In this document: piece after piece, positions 29,614 through 41,702 of the stretch
How positions within the stretch are numbered: position 1 is the stretch's first letter
Layout of the letters: each line of letters starts with the position of its first letter
From: Parascedosporium putredinis
Taxonomy: Eukaryota; Ascomycota; Sordariomycetes; Microascales; Microascaceae
Reading direction: 5' to 3'
NCBI GenBank assembly: GCA_949357655.1
Contig: CASHTG010000011.1
Location: 62,001-126,000, forward strand
DNA length: 64,000 bases
The notes under the pieces: model-generated
The model's database searches: none
Seen by the model: only the letters and a program-made list of their open reading frames with translations
Told to the model about the DNA's origin: nothing
Program-made: the position numbers and the translations under genes

Positions 29614-32030
29614 CTAAAATAAGCTCCAGTCCTGATCCAGGTCAACCAGATAGTCTGACCATTGGTTCAATGCACCGCCGAAATTCGAGCCCATACCACT
29701 TGAGCCGGCGTACTCAAATACCACGTCGAAATCGATATGTTGCCATTCCGCATTTTGCGCGTCTGGTGGCAGCGGCGGCTGAGGACTTGTGTCACGCCCG
29801 TGTTGGATGTTGCAATCCGAGGATGGTGTCCCTTGTGGCGTTTGAGCGAAATCGACCAACGGTTTTCTGATAATCTTTCCAAAGTAAGGGATAAATATAT
29901 CTCCAAGCCTCGAACCTGGCTGGGCTTCACCACCCGACTCCAAATGCCTCGCGCGCAAGAGCTCTTCAAGAGTCGAACAGCACTGGGCGTACATTTTACA
30001 CTTACTGCGCCTAGCTTCTCGTCGAAACATATCCCTAGCTTGCGAGATTAGTTGCCAGTCACCTTCGTACCGCCCAGCCTTTCCGGGACTGTCAACTGTG
30101 TAGAGGCAGAGGGCAAGAATCACGGCAGCAGTCAACCCGACAAAGTCACTCGTGGCACACTCGAACAAGGGGACTCCAGGAGACACTTCGGCTCTCAGAA
30201 GCAAGAGCAGCTCCAGCATTTTGCGAGATGCGTTGAGCGCAATACCTTGGCTAGTAGCGCTTTGGCCAGCTGGGACCTCGTTTGTCGCCAGAAACGGTAG
30301 ATGTAAGTACGTTCGAACGTGATGGAAGTAAAATTGGAGAAGGAGTTTCTCCCTCAGTTCCATGATCCCGCTTTCCGAGTCTGGGAGGGCGGTGGGAACA
30401 TGCCACCACTCGGCGGGGAGGATGGATGAAATGGCTTCTAGCTCCTCGTCAATGCTTAGCGACTGCGCGAACGACGGTTTTCGAGGTACCATGGTTCGCT
30501 GTATAATTTTCCGGACACCATCGCGCACCGTAGGGTCAAGTAGTGCTCCGCCGGCATGGATCCCTCGGGGTGATCGCCAATGATAGCTTCGTAGTAACTA
30601 TCAGGAAGCCGTGCGGCATGCCAAGTAGTAGGCTGGTAAAGCGGTCCCCATGGTATAAGGTACCCCATATTGTCTGAATCGCGGGGTCCTTGTTGTCGAG
30701 ATAGAAGCCCTGTGTCCCGCGTCAAAAGATAGCCCAGAAAAGATGCCAAGGATAGCTAAATGCGAAGACACTTACGAGGAACTGCGCCATACAAAGGCCT
30801 CGCCTCCACGTCAACCACGCTCTTCGAGGCTGGCCAATATCGGTGTACGACTTGGCAAGGAGCACCAAGCACTCCATACCCTGCACGGAAGCCAGATATG
30901 CATCTTCTTTTATCACCAAACCTTCTACCAACGAGTACAACCGCCTACCAGCCTTGCTCCCGATACATCTCGCGTAAGCGACGACAATAAGAGCCACTTT
31001 AGCTGGATCCTCACTCGTGTAGTTGGAAGCGGCGAATTGGGCAAGATTTACCACGGGTGCTTGCGTGAGGGCCCGCGTCTTTTGCTGATAGCTACTCCAC
31101 CAAGAGCCTCTAGTCGCAAACGTGGCCATGAGGGTATCGAATGCGGGAAGGGCTTGGCGCAGGCTCTTGCAAACAGTTTGTGGGCCAACTTGCTTTGGGT
31201 ACCTTATAGAAGGGCTATGGATACTAGACGCCATGGGCGTCATGTCGGCATGAGCCGAAGGGGTGTTGGGGATGTAGGCTTCCAGATGCGATGGCTTATT
31301 CCCAGGGTCTTCTCGGCGTACACTTGTCAATCCCTATATTGGGGAGAAGGTCAGTTGCAATATTATGTGATCGAAGTGACTATGAAAGATGAATACGTGT
31401 GTCGCGCCTAGTGCAGAGATCAACGGGGGCAGCTGTTCGCCTCCGTCAACGAACGATGGTGAGGTTGGGGACGAAGCCTGACTAGTATGTTCGTTTTTAG
31501 CGGACAGTCTTTTGGTCTTTTGAATCCCATGATATTTGACAATTACCACCATCTCGAAAGTAAGATAACGCGAGGTAGAACTTACGACGAGTCTTGTTCG
31601 AGACTAGCTTGCATACTCGACGTCTCGGCCACTGAGCTCCGCGAATATCGGCCCGACTGCACGCTCGGTGCGGCAACGTCCCGCTGATCTATGCATTCTG
31701 ATCCCCGGCTAGAACACGGAATGCATAAAGGCGAGTGGTCCGCGAAGAGGCATCGGATCTTGCGCCTTCTGCCTGCAGCGTAATGGTAAGCGACGTATGA
31801 TAGGGAGCGAGCCAGTTCCAAAATGCCTCGTCTCCCTTCTACATCAATACAGCGCGCAGAGGTTAAGCGCACCTATAACAAATAGGAGCATGGCCAATTC
31901 GGGCTGTGTATGTGCCCATGGGCTCAGAGAAGGCCGGGGCGAAACGAATGAAGCGTCAGGGAGGGTGAGGGTGCTTACACTCCGTGCAACTCCTAGTGCC
32001 TTTGCGCATCTTCCGCCGCACGTGCGACAT
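29614..32030 (-). CDS. Zn2Cys6 transcription factor divergent from an SDR gene (frame breaks)
   Basis: The short first exon starts at ATG 32030 (MSHVRRKMRKGTRSCTEC) and stops at 31979; the intron 31773-31978 splits a Cys codon. Exon 2 begins at 31772 (RRRKIRCLFADHSPLC, IPCSSRGSEC), completing CX2CX6CX8CX2CX6C. Further introns follow near 31570, 31340 and 30680-30730. The fungal_trans part has SLRQALPAFDTLMATF, IVVAYARCIGSKAGRRLYSL, IWGTLYHGDRFTSLLLGMPHG, SYYEAIIGDHPEGSMPAEHY and DPTVRDGVRKIIQRT. One base is missing near 30607 and near 30551. The C-terminus ends YLVDLDQDWSLF. Divergent transcription with the dehydrogenase at 32525 suggests a regulator-target pair. Confidence 0.8.
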
Positions 32031-32162
32031 TTTTACTATACCAGAGGGTGCAGTCGTATTTTGCGCGATATGGAATAGGTAGGCCAAGGCACAACGGTAC
32101 TACCCTCACGACTAAACCCGCGCCGTCCTAAGATTTTGACGTGGACGAAGAGTAAGACGGGA

Positions 32163-32312
32163 GACGGACGAGGGGTTGGTTGCGTGGTGTTTCGTCCGTC
32201 TCACCTCACGTGATAGCAGCGTCCAACAACAGCCTCAATCTCACAATGTACCCGTTCGTCCGGCCCGCCATGCGGAGTTTCGTCCGTCGCTTCGTCCGTC
32301 GCTTCGTCCGTC
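32163..32312. repeat. Five CGTCCGTC octamers in the divergent promoter
   Basis: CGTCCGTC at 32193-32200, 32281-32288, 32293-32300 and 32305-32312, and its complement GACGGACG at 32163-32170. The last three form a 12-bp tandem repeat (TTCGTCCGTCGC). They lie between the divergent starts at 32030 and 32525. Confidence 0.85.
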
Positions 32313-32524
32313 GTCGGTCTAAGTTAGATGTAGTTCACACCTCGATTCGCTGGATTGGCGATGCCAACCAACAATATAAAGCTGGGAAAGATTCCCTTCC
32401 AAGGGTCCTAAATATCCTCAATCATTCGTCTCCCCATCCGCTCTCCCATCTTACATGACATACACCAATTACATCATACCAAAAATCTAAAACTCATTTC
32501 ACCTTAATCTGCCTCTTATTCATC

Positions 32525-33560
32525 ATGTCGCCCCTTGTTTGGCTTATCACCGGAAGTACCTCGGGCCTTGGAGCTGCCCTTACGAACTACATCGCATCCC
32601 GCGGTGACAAAGTCATTGCTACGGGCCGCAAGGTTGAAGAGCGCCTCGGGCACTTGAAAGCCGCCAATGTCGCACTCCTCGAGCTGGATATAACCGCTGA
32701 AGCAACAACGATCGCTACTCAGGCAAGAAAAGCTTGGGATATCTTTGGCAGGATCGACGTTCTCATAAACAATGCAGGCGTCTCTTCAATGAGGAGCGCT
32801 GAGGAAGCAGAGTATGTGGCTCCTTTTCTTATCCCTTTACACCTTCCACCGTAAAGAAGATGCGGAGATTTCAACACGAAAAAGAGTACTAATATCTAGC
32901 TAGTGATGATTATACAAAGAACATGTTTGAGGCAAACCTATTCGGACACATGCGCGTCACGCGCGCATTTCTACCACTTCTTCGATCCCAAGGCGAAGGC
33001 TGCATCGCGTTCACCTCTTCAAGCACGGCTTGGGCCGGGTTGCCCTTTATGTCTCAATACGCTGCGTCCAAGGCCGCACTAAGCATGTACGCGGAATGCT
33101 TGCACAAGGAGATTGCGCCACTCGGCCTGAGGTGCGTCGCTTTCGAGTGCGGTGGGTTCCCAACCCGCCTTGGTCAGCCTCGAGATGAGAATCAGCTGGG
33201 ATTCGGTGGCGGTGTGCCCTCTGAGCCTTCATACGTCCCCTATTCGAGAGTCTTGTGTCTCATTACATGGCCAACCCCATGTCCCACATGCCCGGAGACC
33301 TCGCCAAAGCTGCCGCATTCATGGTGGACGTGGTTACACGAAACGTCAAGGATACAGAGGTGTCGACACAAGAGCCGACGAGTCGGAAATGGGCTGTGCG
33401 CGTGGCGCTCGGGTCGGACGGGGCCGGGTTTGTGCGCCAAAAATGCACTGAGATGTTGAGGTTGCTTGATGATTGGCAAGAGGCGTCGACTGGGACAGAC
33501 AGAGACGGGGAAGCATCTGATGCGGTGAGGGAGATGTTGGAATTTACCACCATTATTTAG
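32525..33560 (+). CDS. Short-chain dehydrogenase/reductase (one frame break)
   Basis: NAD(P)-dependent oxidoreductase of the classical SDR family. ATG 32525; exon 1 to 32811, exon 2 from 32904 (intron 92 nt with TACTAAT). Rossmann motif LITGSTSGLGAAL, LELDIT, INNAGVSS, then NLFGHMRVTRAFLPLLR, the catalytic Ser in FTSSSTAWAG and YAASK with the catalytic Tyr and Lys. After GFPTRLG the frame breaks near 33243 (one T short in TATTCG); the restored end reads FESLVSHYMANPMSHMPGD... to stop at 33560, giving 314 residues. The C-terminus resembles fungal SDRs that act on small hydroxy compounds. It shares a promoter region with the Zn2Cys6 gene at 32030. Confidence 0.88.
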
Positions 33561-34046
33561 GCCGAAGAGGGGATCCACGGAGCAGCTACGGAAGATGGGG
33601 AGTTGTTTAGCTTAGTGAAAGGATAGCGGGGGATATAGAAGGGAAGAGCTAGTCTAAGAGTTGAGACGGAGAATAATCGAAAGTTTGCCATTTACAACTG
33701 ATACTATATATCTATGTATCTACATCCGTGCCTCAGACGATTGTCTACTACAGTGAGGTGTTAGTAGTATAGATTGGTGGAGGGTTGGAGAAGAGAAGGA
33801 ATTGGCAATTACGTTGGCCCATTCAGCCACCACCATCTTCGACAAATTAAGAAAGATCTATCTTCAAATTAAAGACAGCGTATCACAGTACACGAATTCT
33901 TGAGGTGTTCAATCTTAAATTCACCGAATCGCCCTGTCTAACCGCAAATACAAAGGATATAAACCAATCATGCACACAAAGTTTCAAGCCGGTACCCCAA
34001 TGCCCCTACCAACAAAAGTAAAGATAGTCAAAATGTCACTGGTCAT
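33561..34046. other. Intergenic stretch, convergent 3' ends
   Basis: 486 nt between the SDR stop and the end of the secreted orphan protein. Moderately AT-rich; nothing recognisable. Confidence 0.5.
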
Positions 34047-35121
34047 CTAAGGACCACCAGCGCGGCCAAGGTCCCAGTAAAAGTCGCCGTCACCACGGCA
34101 CGTGTTCAGAACGCAGTACCAATCGACGGCATTGTTACCGCTGTTTGGCGAGCGAATCACATATGGCGCCGAGGGCTCACCCTCGTAGCGCGAAGATCCG
34201 CACGTGCCAACGCTTCGGGTGGTTACCGTGTAAGCGGTGTGGTGGGTGCTGCTCCACTGGCAGACGGTGTCACCCGCCTCACCGTAGCAGCCGCGCTCGG
34301 TGGAGGATGATACCGTGCGGGAGACGCCGAAGCCGCCGCTGATCCAGGGGCCGATGCCGGCGATCTCGGCGGAGACTGTGATGGAGACTTCCTCGCCGAC
34401 TCCGACGAAGCAAGTGCCGCGCTGGGCGCAGGTTTGGCTGGGGCCGACCTGCCTATGGAGGTAATCTTGATGGGGGTTGCCATCGCCAACGAGATCGGTC
34501 TGAGGAAGATGTTAGAACAGTGGTTCCAGAGTGATTGCGTGTGCATGCATGTGGGGAGGTGTGTGATGAGATACTTACGTTGTCGGCATAAAACCACATG
34601 CAGAGACCCTGCCTCTTCTCTACCGCCGAAACGACAGATGGAGCGAAGCTCGTAGGCAAGCTTCGTCGGTGGGCTGCCGACTCCTCGGAGAAGCACTCTT
34701 CGACGCGGTCGTCGGAGATGGCAGAGAGGTCTTCCATGTTCGCATACCACGGCACGGAGCACTCGACAACCACCGACCTGTCGTTGTAGAGCTTGGTGCA
34801 AGACGCGCCACCCGACATTTGCCGATCACCCAAAATCCGATACTCTTCGGCGTCGATGAGGACATTGCCGGCACCCCGGTCGTTTACCGCGACGCTGACT
34901 GTCCGACCGGCGACCTCGAGGCTGTTTCCGCAGCCATGGCTATAAGTATGGGACTTGTCAAGCGTGCTGAGAGACAACTCCGTCTGGTTGGAGACGATGT
35001 CGCGGTGATAGCGAAGCAGGAGATCGGTAGGTGCGCCGGTGTCAGTTTCACTTCGGGGATGGGAGGATAAAGGCGTAGCCAGAGCTAGAACCGCTGGCGT
35101 CAAAACTAGAAGGGCAAGCAT
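34047..35121 (-). CDS. Secreted orphan protein with Lys-Arg processing site
   Basis: I do not recognise the family. ATG 35121 opens a signal peptide of about 17 residues (MLALLVLTPAVLALATP). Exon 1 is 35121-34579 and exon 2 34499-34047; the intron is GTAAGT..CTCAG. The 331-residue frame is intact. The first half (SHGCGNSLEV, RTVSVAVNDRG, LIDAEEYRILGDRQ) ends with VEKRQGLCMWFYADN: Lys-Arg at residues about 169-170 is a typical Kex2-type cut. The second half contains several Cys residues (QTCAQRGTCFVG, RGCYGEAGDTVCQW, VGTCGSSRY) and ends DWYCVLNTCRGDGDFYWDLG. This suggests an exported, proteolytically matured, disulphide-bonded protein. Role unknown. Confidence 0.72.
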
Positions 35122-37488
35122 GATGGGCAAAAGGAGAGGTTCTTCCTCAAGCAATTGTTTTTTTGCTGTTCAATGTTCTTGTAGATGGCGTGGGGAGTGG
35201 TGATTGAGAGGATGATGATGATGGAAACAAGAGAGGAGACTGGATTCTGGAGATGCGCGTCGTGTACTTATATATGCCAGAAACATTTGAATCATCGCGG
35301 TTATCTAGATTTGAGCTATCGTGATATTCGGCGCAGTAGAATGTCAACCTCACCAACATTGCTTCACCGTGCCTTTCATCCTGCTCCCCTGTCGTTCGCT
35401 CTGCCATCGACCCCACACGGCACGTCCTGTCCAGCCCACCTGGGCGAAGCCTCGAGGCCAGATCCCAGCATGCACACAAGAACCAAACATTGATGTTGTT
35501 TCTGTGAGCAGGGAGAGGATAGAAGGACCGGGAAGGACCGAAACATTGTATTCCAAGCTCCTCGGGGTAGCCTTGCAGATTTTGGTTTCAATGCTCCAGT
35601 CTTCAAAGATGCCCTTTTTTTCCCGCGGCGCAGGCCCGGGTAAATTGGGCGTTCGTGGCTGCGCCGACGTCGAGGCGAATCAGCGCTCTCGGTTACTCTC
35701 TTCTTCAGAGTGCCATGGGGGCGGAGACAGGATTTGGGTTCCATTAACAAAAGAACAAGAAAATGGGGGCAGGGTCCTCTTTGCTGGCACCAAGATAATC
35801 TTGATAGGCGCGGGTGTTCGGTCGGTTGTCGACAGGTACCATACCATGTGAAATCAATCTTAATCGAGACACATATTAATCAATTGTCACACAAGGAAGT
35901 GAACTCGATCCTGCCGGGATCGAGAGACGTGCTCTCGGTCCCGAGGAGGATTCGATTAGCGCTGCCGCCCGTCCTTGACCCCGGCTCGGGGACTCATCGT
36001 GGCACAGAAAGCCTCGATTGATCAATCGCATCCACCCGTGTACATAAACGATACTGTATTTTATTTTAGTCAAACGGTGATATCGAAGGCTTCGCCTCTC
36101 CTCGCCAAATTCTATCCACAAGGCCATGCCACAATTCCTTCACTCAATCTCCGGCAAAGAACAAATTACTACATCCTCTTTGCTAGGACGCATCAACCAA
36201 TATTCATGACAAATGAGCACTCACTTAACCTTGAAGCTCTCTTCTTCATTTGCCTTGCAAAGAAACAAACGTCGCAAGTTGCTGTCCGGTATGGAACATC
36301 CGGTCGCTCACTTGCGCCCCTCAAGCGTTACACTGAAGAGGCGCCACCCAGCACCGAGTCAACACCAAATGGCACTCGGATTTGCTGGGTCGCATTGCTA
36401 AAGCGGCACTGGCAGCGCTTTTCTTCAAGGAGCCTGCCTTTCGTACATGTTCGTTTGTCCATGTAGAGCCAGATCCTTCCCCTTCCTCCTGTGCGACAAA
36501 ATCATTTCGTAACATTCATCTTGAAACACGGCGGTATAACCAACAAAGCCTAGGCGTTTCTTCGACGGCAAAAGGCAGATTGGAACGACCCCCACGCCTT
36601 TCGCGGTCCCGATGAGATAGATGTGTGACACAAGATCCTATGGCTCGCCCAGGAAGTCCCGAGCTGATATGGGTGCTATGGCTGAATTTACCGCCCCAGT
36701 TGGTCTGGGGAGAATTTCCATGCAGCTCAGCCGACAAGCCGCCTGGGCTGAATGGCAAGGCAGCTTTGGTATCAATCGATCTCCATCTCTGGATCCTTCC
36801 CGCGTCTGGCCCGTGTGCCGTGGCTTGGGCGGCGCATTCCCCAGTCCACTTCATCCAATAATAGCACAAAACGCCCAGCTGCAGTAGAATGAAGCCACGC
36901 GGGGTGAAGATTGAGATATTTTGAAGTCCAAAATTGATTGATGCGATAAACGTGGCTGAGGAATTTTATCACACTTGTGTCTGCAACCCTAGACCAGCCA
37001 TGCGAAACGCTTCAGATGTTACCACGTAGACCTTCCACTCAGGCCACCCAAGGACGCAAACTGTTAGTTATGCGCGCTGGTATTGACTTTGGCACAGAGC
37101 AAGGGATGCCGATTAATCAATGATATGGAACTACATTTAACCTTGCATTTCGGGGGCTTTCCTCCGGAGCCTGTTGATTTTGCGGGGACAAGGTTTGACC
37201 ATGAGGTACTAGTCCACCGGCCGTGGCGGGCTATCGAAACTGTTAATTCAATAGTTCGCCAGCAAATCACCTGCACCAAAGTTAATAATAGGCAGATGAA
37301 TGTGTGACCAAGTAGTAGCATTAAACGGCATGGAACATTATTACACACTATCCAAAGATAGGTAGCTAAACTAGACTGGTCTATGTGCAGATAAAGAAAA
37401 GTCTCTCAAGAACAACAGGAAAGGAATTTTTGAATGGTAAACGAGCCACGCGTGGATGACATGACGCCCAGGCCGCTTCACAGCCTCT
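35122..37488. other. Gene-poor stretch of about 2.4 kb
   Basis: No open frame here has recognisable domains, plausible introns or a consistent start. The first few hundred bases should include the promoter of the secreted protein. No repeats or transposon remnants were recognised. Confidence 0.5.
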
Positions 37489-39090
37489 TCACAGCCGGTG
37501 TCCATATGCGTGATCATGCAAATCTCCATCGTGGGAATGGTCGTGGTCGTCTCCGTGTCCATGATTATACGTGGGCGCGGCCCTTTCCGTGTTTTCAAAC
37601 TCCTCCTGGACGGCTTCCAGCAGCCCGTCAACGGTCAGGATATCCAAGGCCACGCCGGCCAGAGCTTTGGCCACCATGAGCGACTTGTCAAAGGCCCTCC
37701 TGGTGCCAGCCGCCACCTCGAAACCTTCGGTGTGAGGGCCGCTCTCGGGAATCGAGCCATCCTCATTCTCGATGAGGAAGAGCACGCTAATGGACGGAAT
37801 CTCCTGGCTCACGTTTCCTTGGTCCGTGCTGGCGGCGCCTTGCGTGGCCCTGGCGATCTGCTCGGGCACCACCTCGCCGCCGAGCCCCTGGAACCAGTTA
37901 GTGTACGAGTGCGCGAGCACCACGTTGTTGATCATCTCCGCGTAGCCGTTATCGAGCATGGTGAAGTTGAGCTCGGTGCCCGTGGCGAGGGCGCCGGCCT
38001 CGAAGCACGCGCGCACGCGCTCGGTGAGGTTCTGCAGCGCGGCGGTGGTGGGGGCGCGCACGCCAAACTCGCCCGAGGCGTAGCTGGGGATGATGTTCAT
38101 GCGGGAGCCGCCGGACGTGATGATGCCGTGGATGATTTCCGTGGTCTCGCTCTGCTGGCGGAGCATGGAGAGGGCGTTGTAGGCGAGGACGATGGCGTCC
38201 TGGGCGTTGAGGCCTTCCCACGGGGAGTTGGCGGCGTGCGCCTCGCTGCCAAAGTACTCGACGAAGAACTTCTCGTTGGCGGTGGTGGACATGAAGGGGG
38301 TGTCGCCGAGGTTGGAGGGGTGAGAGATGAGGCTAATGTCGACTTCTTGGTCCGCGTAGGCTCCCGCTTCGAGAAGCCTGACTTTGCCGGCGCCGCCTGG
38401 GACGAGGTTAGCGCGTGTCGAAGAAGGGCTAGGCGGGAAAAAAATTGTCTCGGGGAAGAAATAACAAGACAAGAACAATTAAGTGAGGGGCTTACCTTCT
38501 TCGGCGGGCGTGCCGTAGAGCACCACTCTTCCTGGAAGCTCGTGCTCTCTCATGATGTGGGCCGTAGCGAGGGCTCCGGCGAGGAGACTACGGCAATGAG
38601 GTTATGTCCACACGCGTGACCGATCTCTGGCAAGGCATCTATCGATAAGGGTGAAAGGAATGTTAGAAAAAAAAGTGTTCTATGATTCTTTACTGTAGGA
38701 ATTAGCAGCGAGTTTGGGCGAGTACTAACCATATTCTGCGTTGAATGATACGACGGGCCCGTCTCCGCTCCCCTCAAAGACCGCCACGAAAGCGGTGCTA
38801 ATATTGTACGCGCTTCGCTCCACCGTCCACCCGTCCTGCTCACTCATATAATCCGTGAGCAGCTGGTGCGCAATCACCTCTTCGAATCCGAGCTCGGGGT
38901 TGCTGTGGATCTCGGTGTTGATCTCCCAGAGCTCTTCGCTTATGGAGTCGATGTAGTCGGATACTTCCGTCACGTACGGGCTCGTCTCCGTGTCCGCTCT
39001 CCGCTGGGGTAGGGCGGGAACTAGGCCGGCGAGGCAGAATGCGAGGCCGAGCGCCAGCAGCGAATTACTGGAAACCGCTCTTAAGGTCAT
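37489..39090 (-). CDS. Secreted M20-family amidohydrolase/peptidase with His-rich tail (one frame break)
   Basis: Zinc-dependent hydrolase of the AbgB/aminoacylase branch of M20, acting on amide bonds of N-acyl amino acids or dipeptides. ATG 39090 opens a signal peptide (LLALGLAFCLAGLVPALP). Exons are 39090-38730, 38638-38496 and 38396-37489, with GT..AG introns. Motifs: ELWEINTEIHSNPELGFEE, VVSFNAEYDALPEIGHACGHNLI (metal ligands), GTPAEEGGAGKVRLLEAG, EYFGSEAHAANSPWEGLNA, SGGSRMNIIPSYASG. One base is missing near 38585; restored length is 470 residues. The C-terminus, after AAPTYN, is about 24 residues rich in His and Asp (GHGDDHDHSHDGD), likely to bind metal. A small exported deacylase role is inferred. 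Confidence 0.87.
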
Positions 39091-41313
39091 GGTGGCGGCT
39101 GGTGTTTACCTCGGTTGGCTAGGTAGTGAGTTGGGTAAAGATCGAGATAGACGCCTATATATCTGTTAATACTGGGAGTGTTTACAGGCGTAAACGTTGC
39201 GTGACAGATAATGGAGTGAAAATCAAGTTGTTGGCAGCTTGGGGCACATCATATGGCTTTATATAATAATCGCATCCAGGGTCCAGGATGCTTCCTCACC
39301 TCCAACTAGCTCCAATTAAGACCTCATGAGAGTTCTCCCCAAGCAACAAACAGGTGGTCCATTGGGGAAAAGGCGCGTCATCTCTCACCATCATTCCACA
39401 TTTGGAGGACATGGTGGCGCTCTCTGCAGCTATGAACATGCGGGAAGCCACTCCCTCGGCATGGAGAGATTATCGCGAGGGGAAGCTAGGTTACTTGGCA
39501 CGAATGGTCTAGGCCATCAGGCTAGGGAGACGCAGCGAGGGATACAGCTCAACATTTCTCGAGCGCCCGAGGTGCTCCTAGCGTCCCCAAGGGAAAAGAA
39601 AAATAACCCCAGATCATGGACATTCATTTCGTTCTTCGCTCACATGTCTCTGTCTCTATCCCTGCGAGTTTTCCTCGGGGCCGCAAGACCTAGTCTCAGC
39701 CGAGCTCTCCAGGGCTGCGAGAAGAGGTTAGCGCGAGGGCGGCACACGAGCCATCTCTCCGGGTTGGGAAAGGTCCGCACTCCCCGCCATGGACGGACCC
39801 GCCGCCCTGGCCGATTTTAAGGTTCCGCCGCATAAGCCGGGCCTCGCCGCGGGGTGTTGCATGTTTGCGCGTTCTGGCACCATGTCTCGAGAAAGAAGAA
39901 AAAAACAAATTCTTGGCGGAGTGTGCCAAGTTCTGTGGGTGCGTGCGCATTCTTCCCCATTGGTGTGTCACGTATGCTAGATTATCCTCTTCCCATTTTG
40001 TTTTTCCCCCGTCCGATCCATCGCTGTCGTTTACGCTTCCTGCCTTCCTCCGTCTCGGAGCAAACGGCATTTTCTCAACGGGCCGACCGCCGATAGCCTC
40101 GGGAGGCGGTCACCTTGTATCTTGGCATGGCAGGTTCTGGGACGAGGAGTGTCTTGGCATGGGTGTTTCACATGAAGAGAGAAGTGATTCAATTAGTGTG
40201 CCATATCTAGGATGTGTCATGTGTTGTTGGGTCTTCTTTTGGAAATCCGAGATTGAATTTTACTAGACTGACCGAGGAACGCGAGGTTATTTAGATACCC
40301 GCAACTACACGCGCGTGCGCCCGGACGCATCGCTTGTGCCCTACGTCGCAATCAACACTCCGCCAGATTTTCGCATGGTTCTCTACCACTGGGAGAAAAT
40401 TCGGCGTCTTCGGACAATATCTTGCGCCAATATACAGCGTGGCTGCAGAGACAGGGCGGCAAGGGGTCATTGAACAGATGGTCTGGTAAAATGTGGTGAT
40501 TCCTGGGCTGGTAGTTGTTGGATTTAGCGCGACTGAGATCAGCAATTTCTTTTCGGGGTTAGCCGATCGGATCGATCTCCTCCCCTCCCCCACAATGGAG
40601 TAGCGGGGTAGCGATTACCTTGAAAATCAGGGAATAAGGTGACTTTTGGTGGCTACGCTGGTTCGATCGTCGAGAGATACGCAATTGCAGACAAGGCTTG
40701 AGGGAGCAAACGCTGAGAATTCACCATGAGCGAGGAGTACACGTCATTCGGGGAGTTGGTTCTGGCTCGAGACGACCGAGGGTCGGGATTCGCGAAATCT
40801 CAACGGAAAAAGAGGCCGAGTCGCACGGCCGCTCGGTACGGTTGTTGAGGGCTATGGTCGCGTTGGGCAGTAACATGCATCGGTGTCGCTGAGAGATCGA
40901 CCAAAGAAAGCGCATTATCAATATGCTTTGATGGACACACAGTACCCTTGTAGACCCAAGAGGTATATAGCCCGGAGCGCTGTCACAAGAATGAGGGTTG
41001 ACGCTTACTATAGTCGGCACTGGATGGACCTCTACAGAGCCAACTAGACGAGATTGATGATTACCATTTTCCCCACGGACTACCACCTGTCCGTTGACCA
41101 AGATCAAGTCAAATCGGACCAGCGCTTGCGTAGCATCTGTGGACCTAGGGGCCAACGAAGACTAGAGTCGTTGGCTCGAGAATCATGGGCCTATCCACGG
41201 ATATCTGTTAAAGGGTGGCTTCAAGTGCGTTGATGTGCTGAACGCTACCATCGGTGGATACGCGACATTAAGACTCATATTAAACTAGAGTAGGCAGACA
41301 GAATGATTCCTCT
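39091..41313. other. Gene-poor stretch of about 2.2 kb
   Basis: Contains the promoter of the M20 gene at its left end. No supported gene; a short minus-strand peptide at about 41050-41110 (LILVNGQVVVRG) is discussed under rejected items. Confidence 0.45.
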
Positions 41314-41702
41314 TTACAACTTGGACCCCACGGTCTTGCCCTTCAGGAAGGTAGGCTTCGCCGTCGTATAGTTAGGGACGTCGCCAATCACCGCCGCCAT
41401 CACCTCCTGGTTACCAGCCGCGGCCTCGAAGGCCTCAATGGACTTCCACTTGGTAGTGGCCTGTATCTGATAGGGCGAGCCCTCCTCGAACTCGACAACT
41501 TCCCAGCTCAACAAGCCCAAGGGACCCCATTTCCTGCGAAGAAAGAGGGAAGAGGGGCGGGTTAGCGGGTGCGCGGGCCAAAGCATTTCACGGCAGCTGC
41601 GAAGGCGGGACCTTACTCCTCAACAAGGGCAAAGTGCTTGGTGATGTAGTACTGGACGTCGAACTTGGGTCCGGACTCGTACAGGATGGTGACGGTGGCC
41701 AT
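41314..41702 (-). CDS. Small EthD-domain protein
   Basis: About 100-residue ferredoxin-like alpha/beta protein of the EthD family, found beside many fungal oxidative and polyketide pathways, usually without a known catalytic role. ATG 41702; exon 1 ends at 41617 and exon 2 starts at 41533, giving an intact 101-residue protein. The start MATVTILYESGPKFDVQYYI, then KHFALVEEKWGPLGLLSWEV, EEGSPYQIQATTKW and SIEAFEAAAGNQEVMAAVIG fit the family. It stands alone; no pathway genes adjoin it. Confidence 0.82.

Noticed and set aside
35321..35851. 176-codon plus-strand frame in the gene-poor stretch
   Set aside because: Composition looks random and there are no motifs, homologous neighbours or intron signals.
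37498..38619. Long plus-strand open frame (373 codons) opposite the M20 gene
   Set aside because: It is a GC-rich antisense shadow: the minus strand carries the conserved M20 motifs, and the plus-strand translation has no recognisable domain.
40660..40680. GGTTCGATCGTC, a second B-box-like string
   Set aside because: Flanks do not fold into a tRNA.
40721..41155. Minus-strand frame containing LILVNGQVVVRG, reminiscent of the C-terminal end of D-aminoacylase-type amidohydrolases
   Set aside because: Only about 12 residues look similar, with no catalytic motifs nearby; too little to call even a relic.
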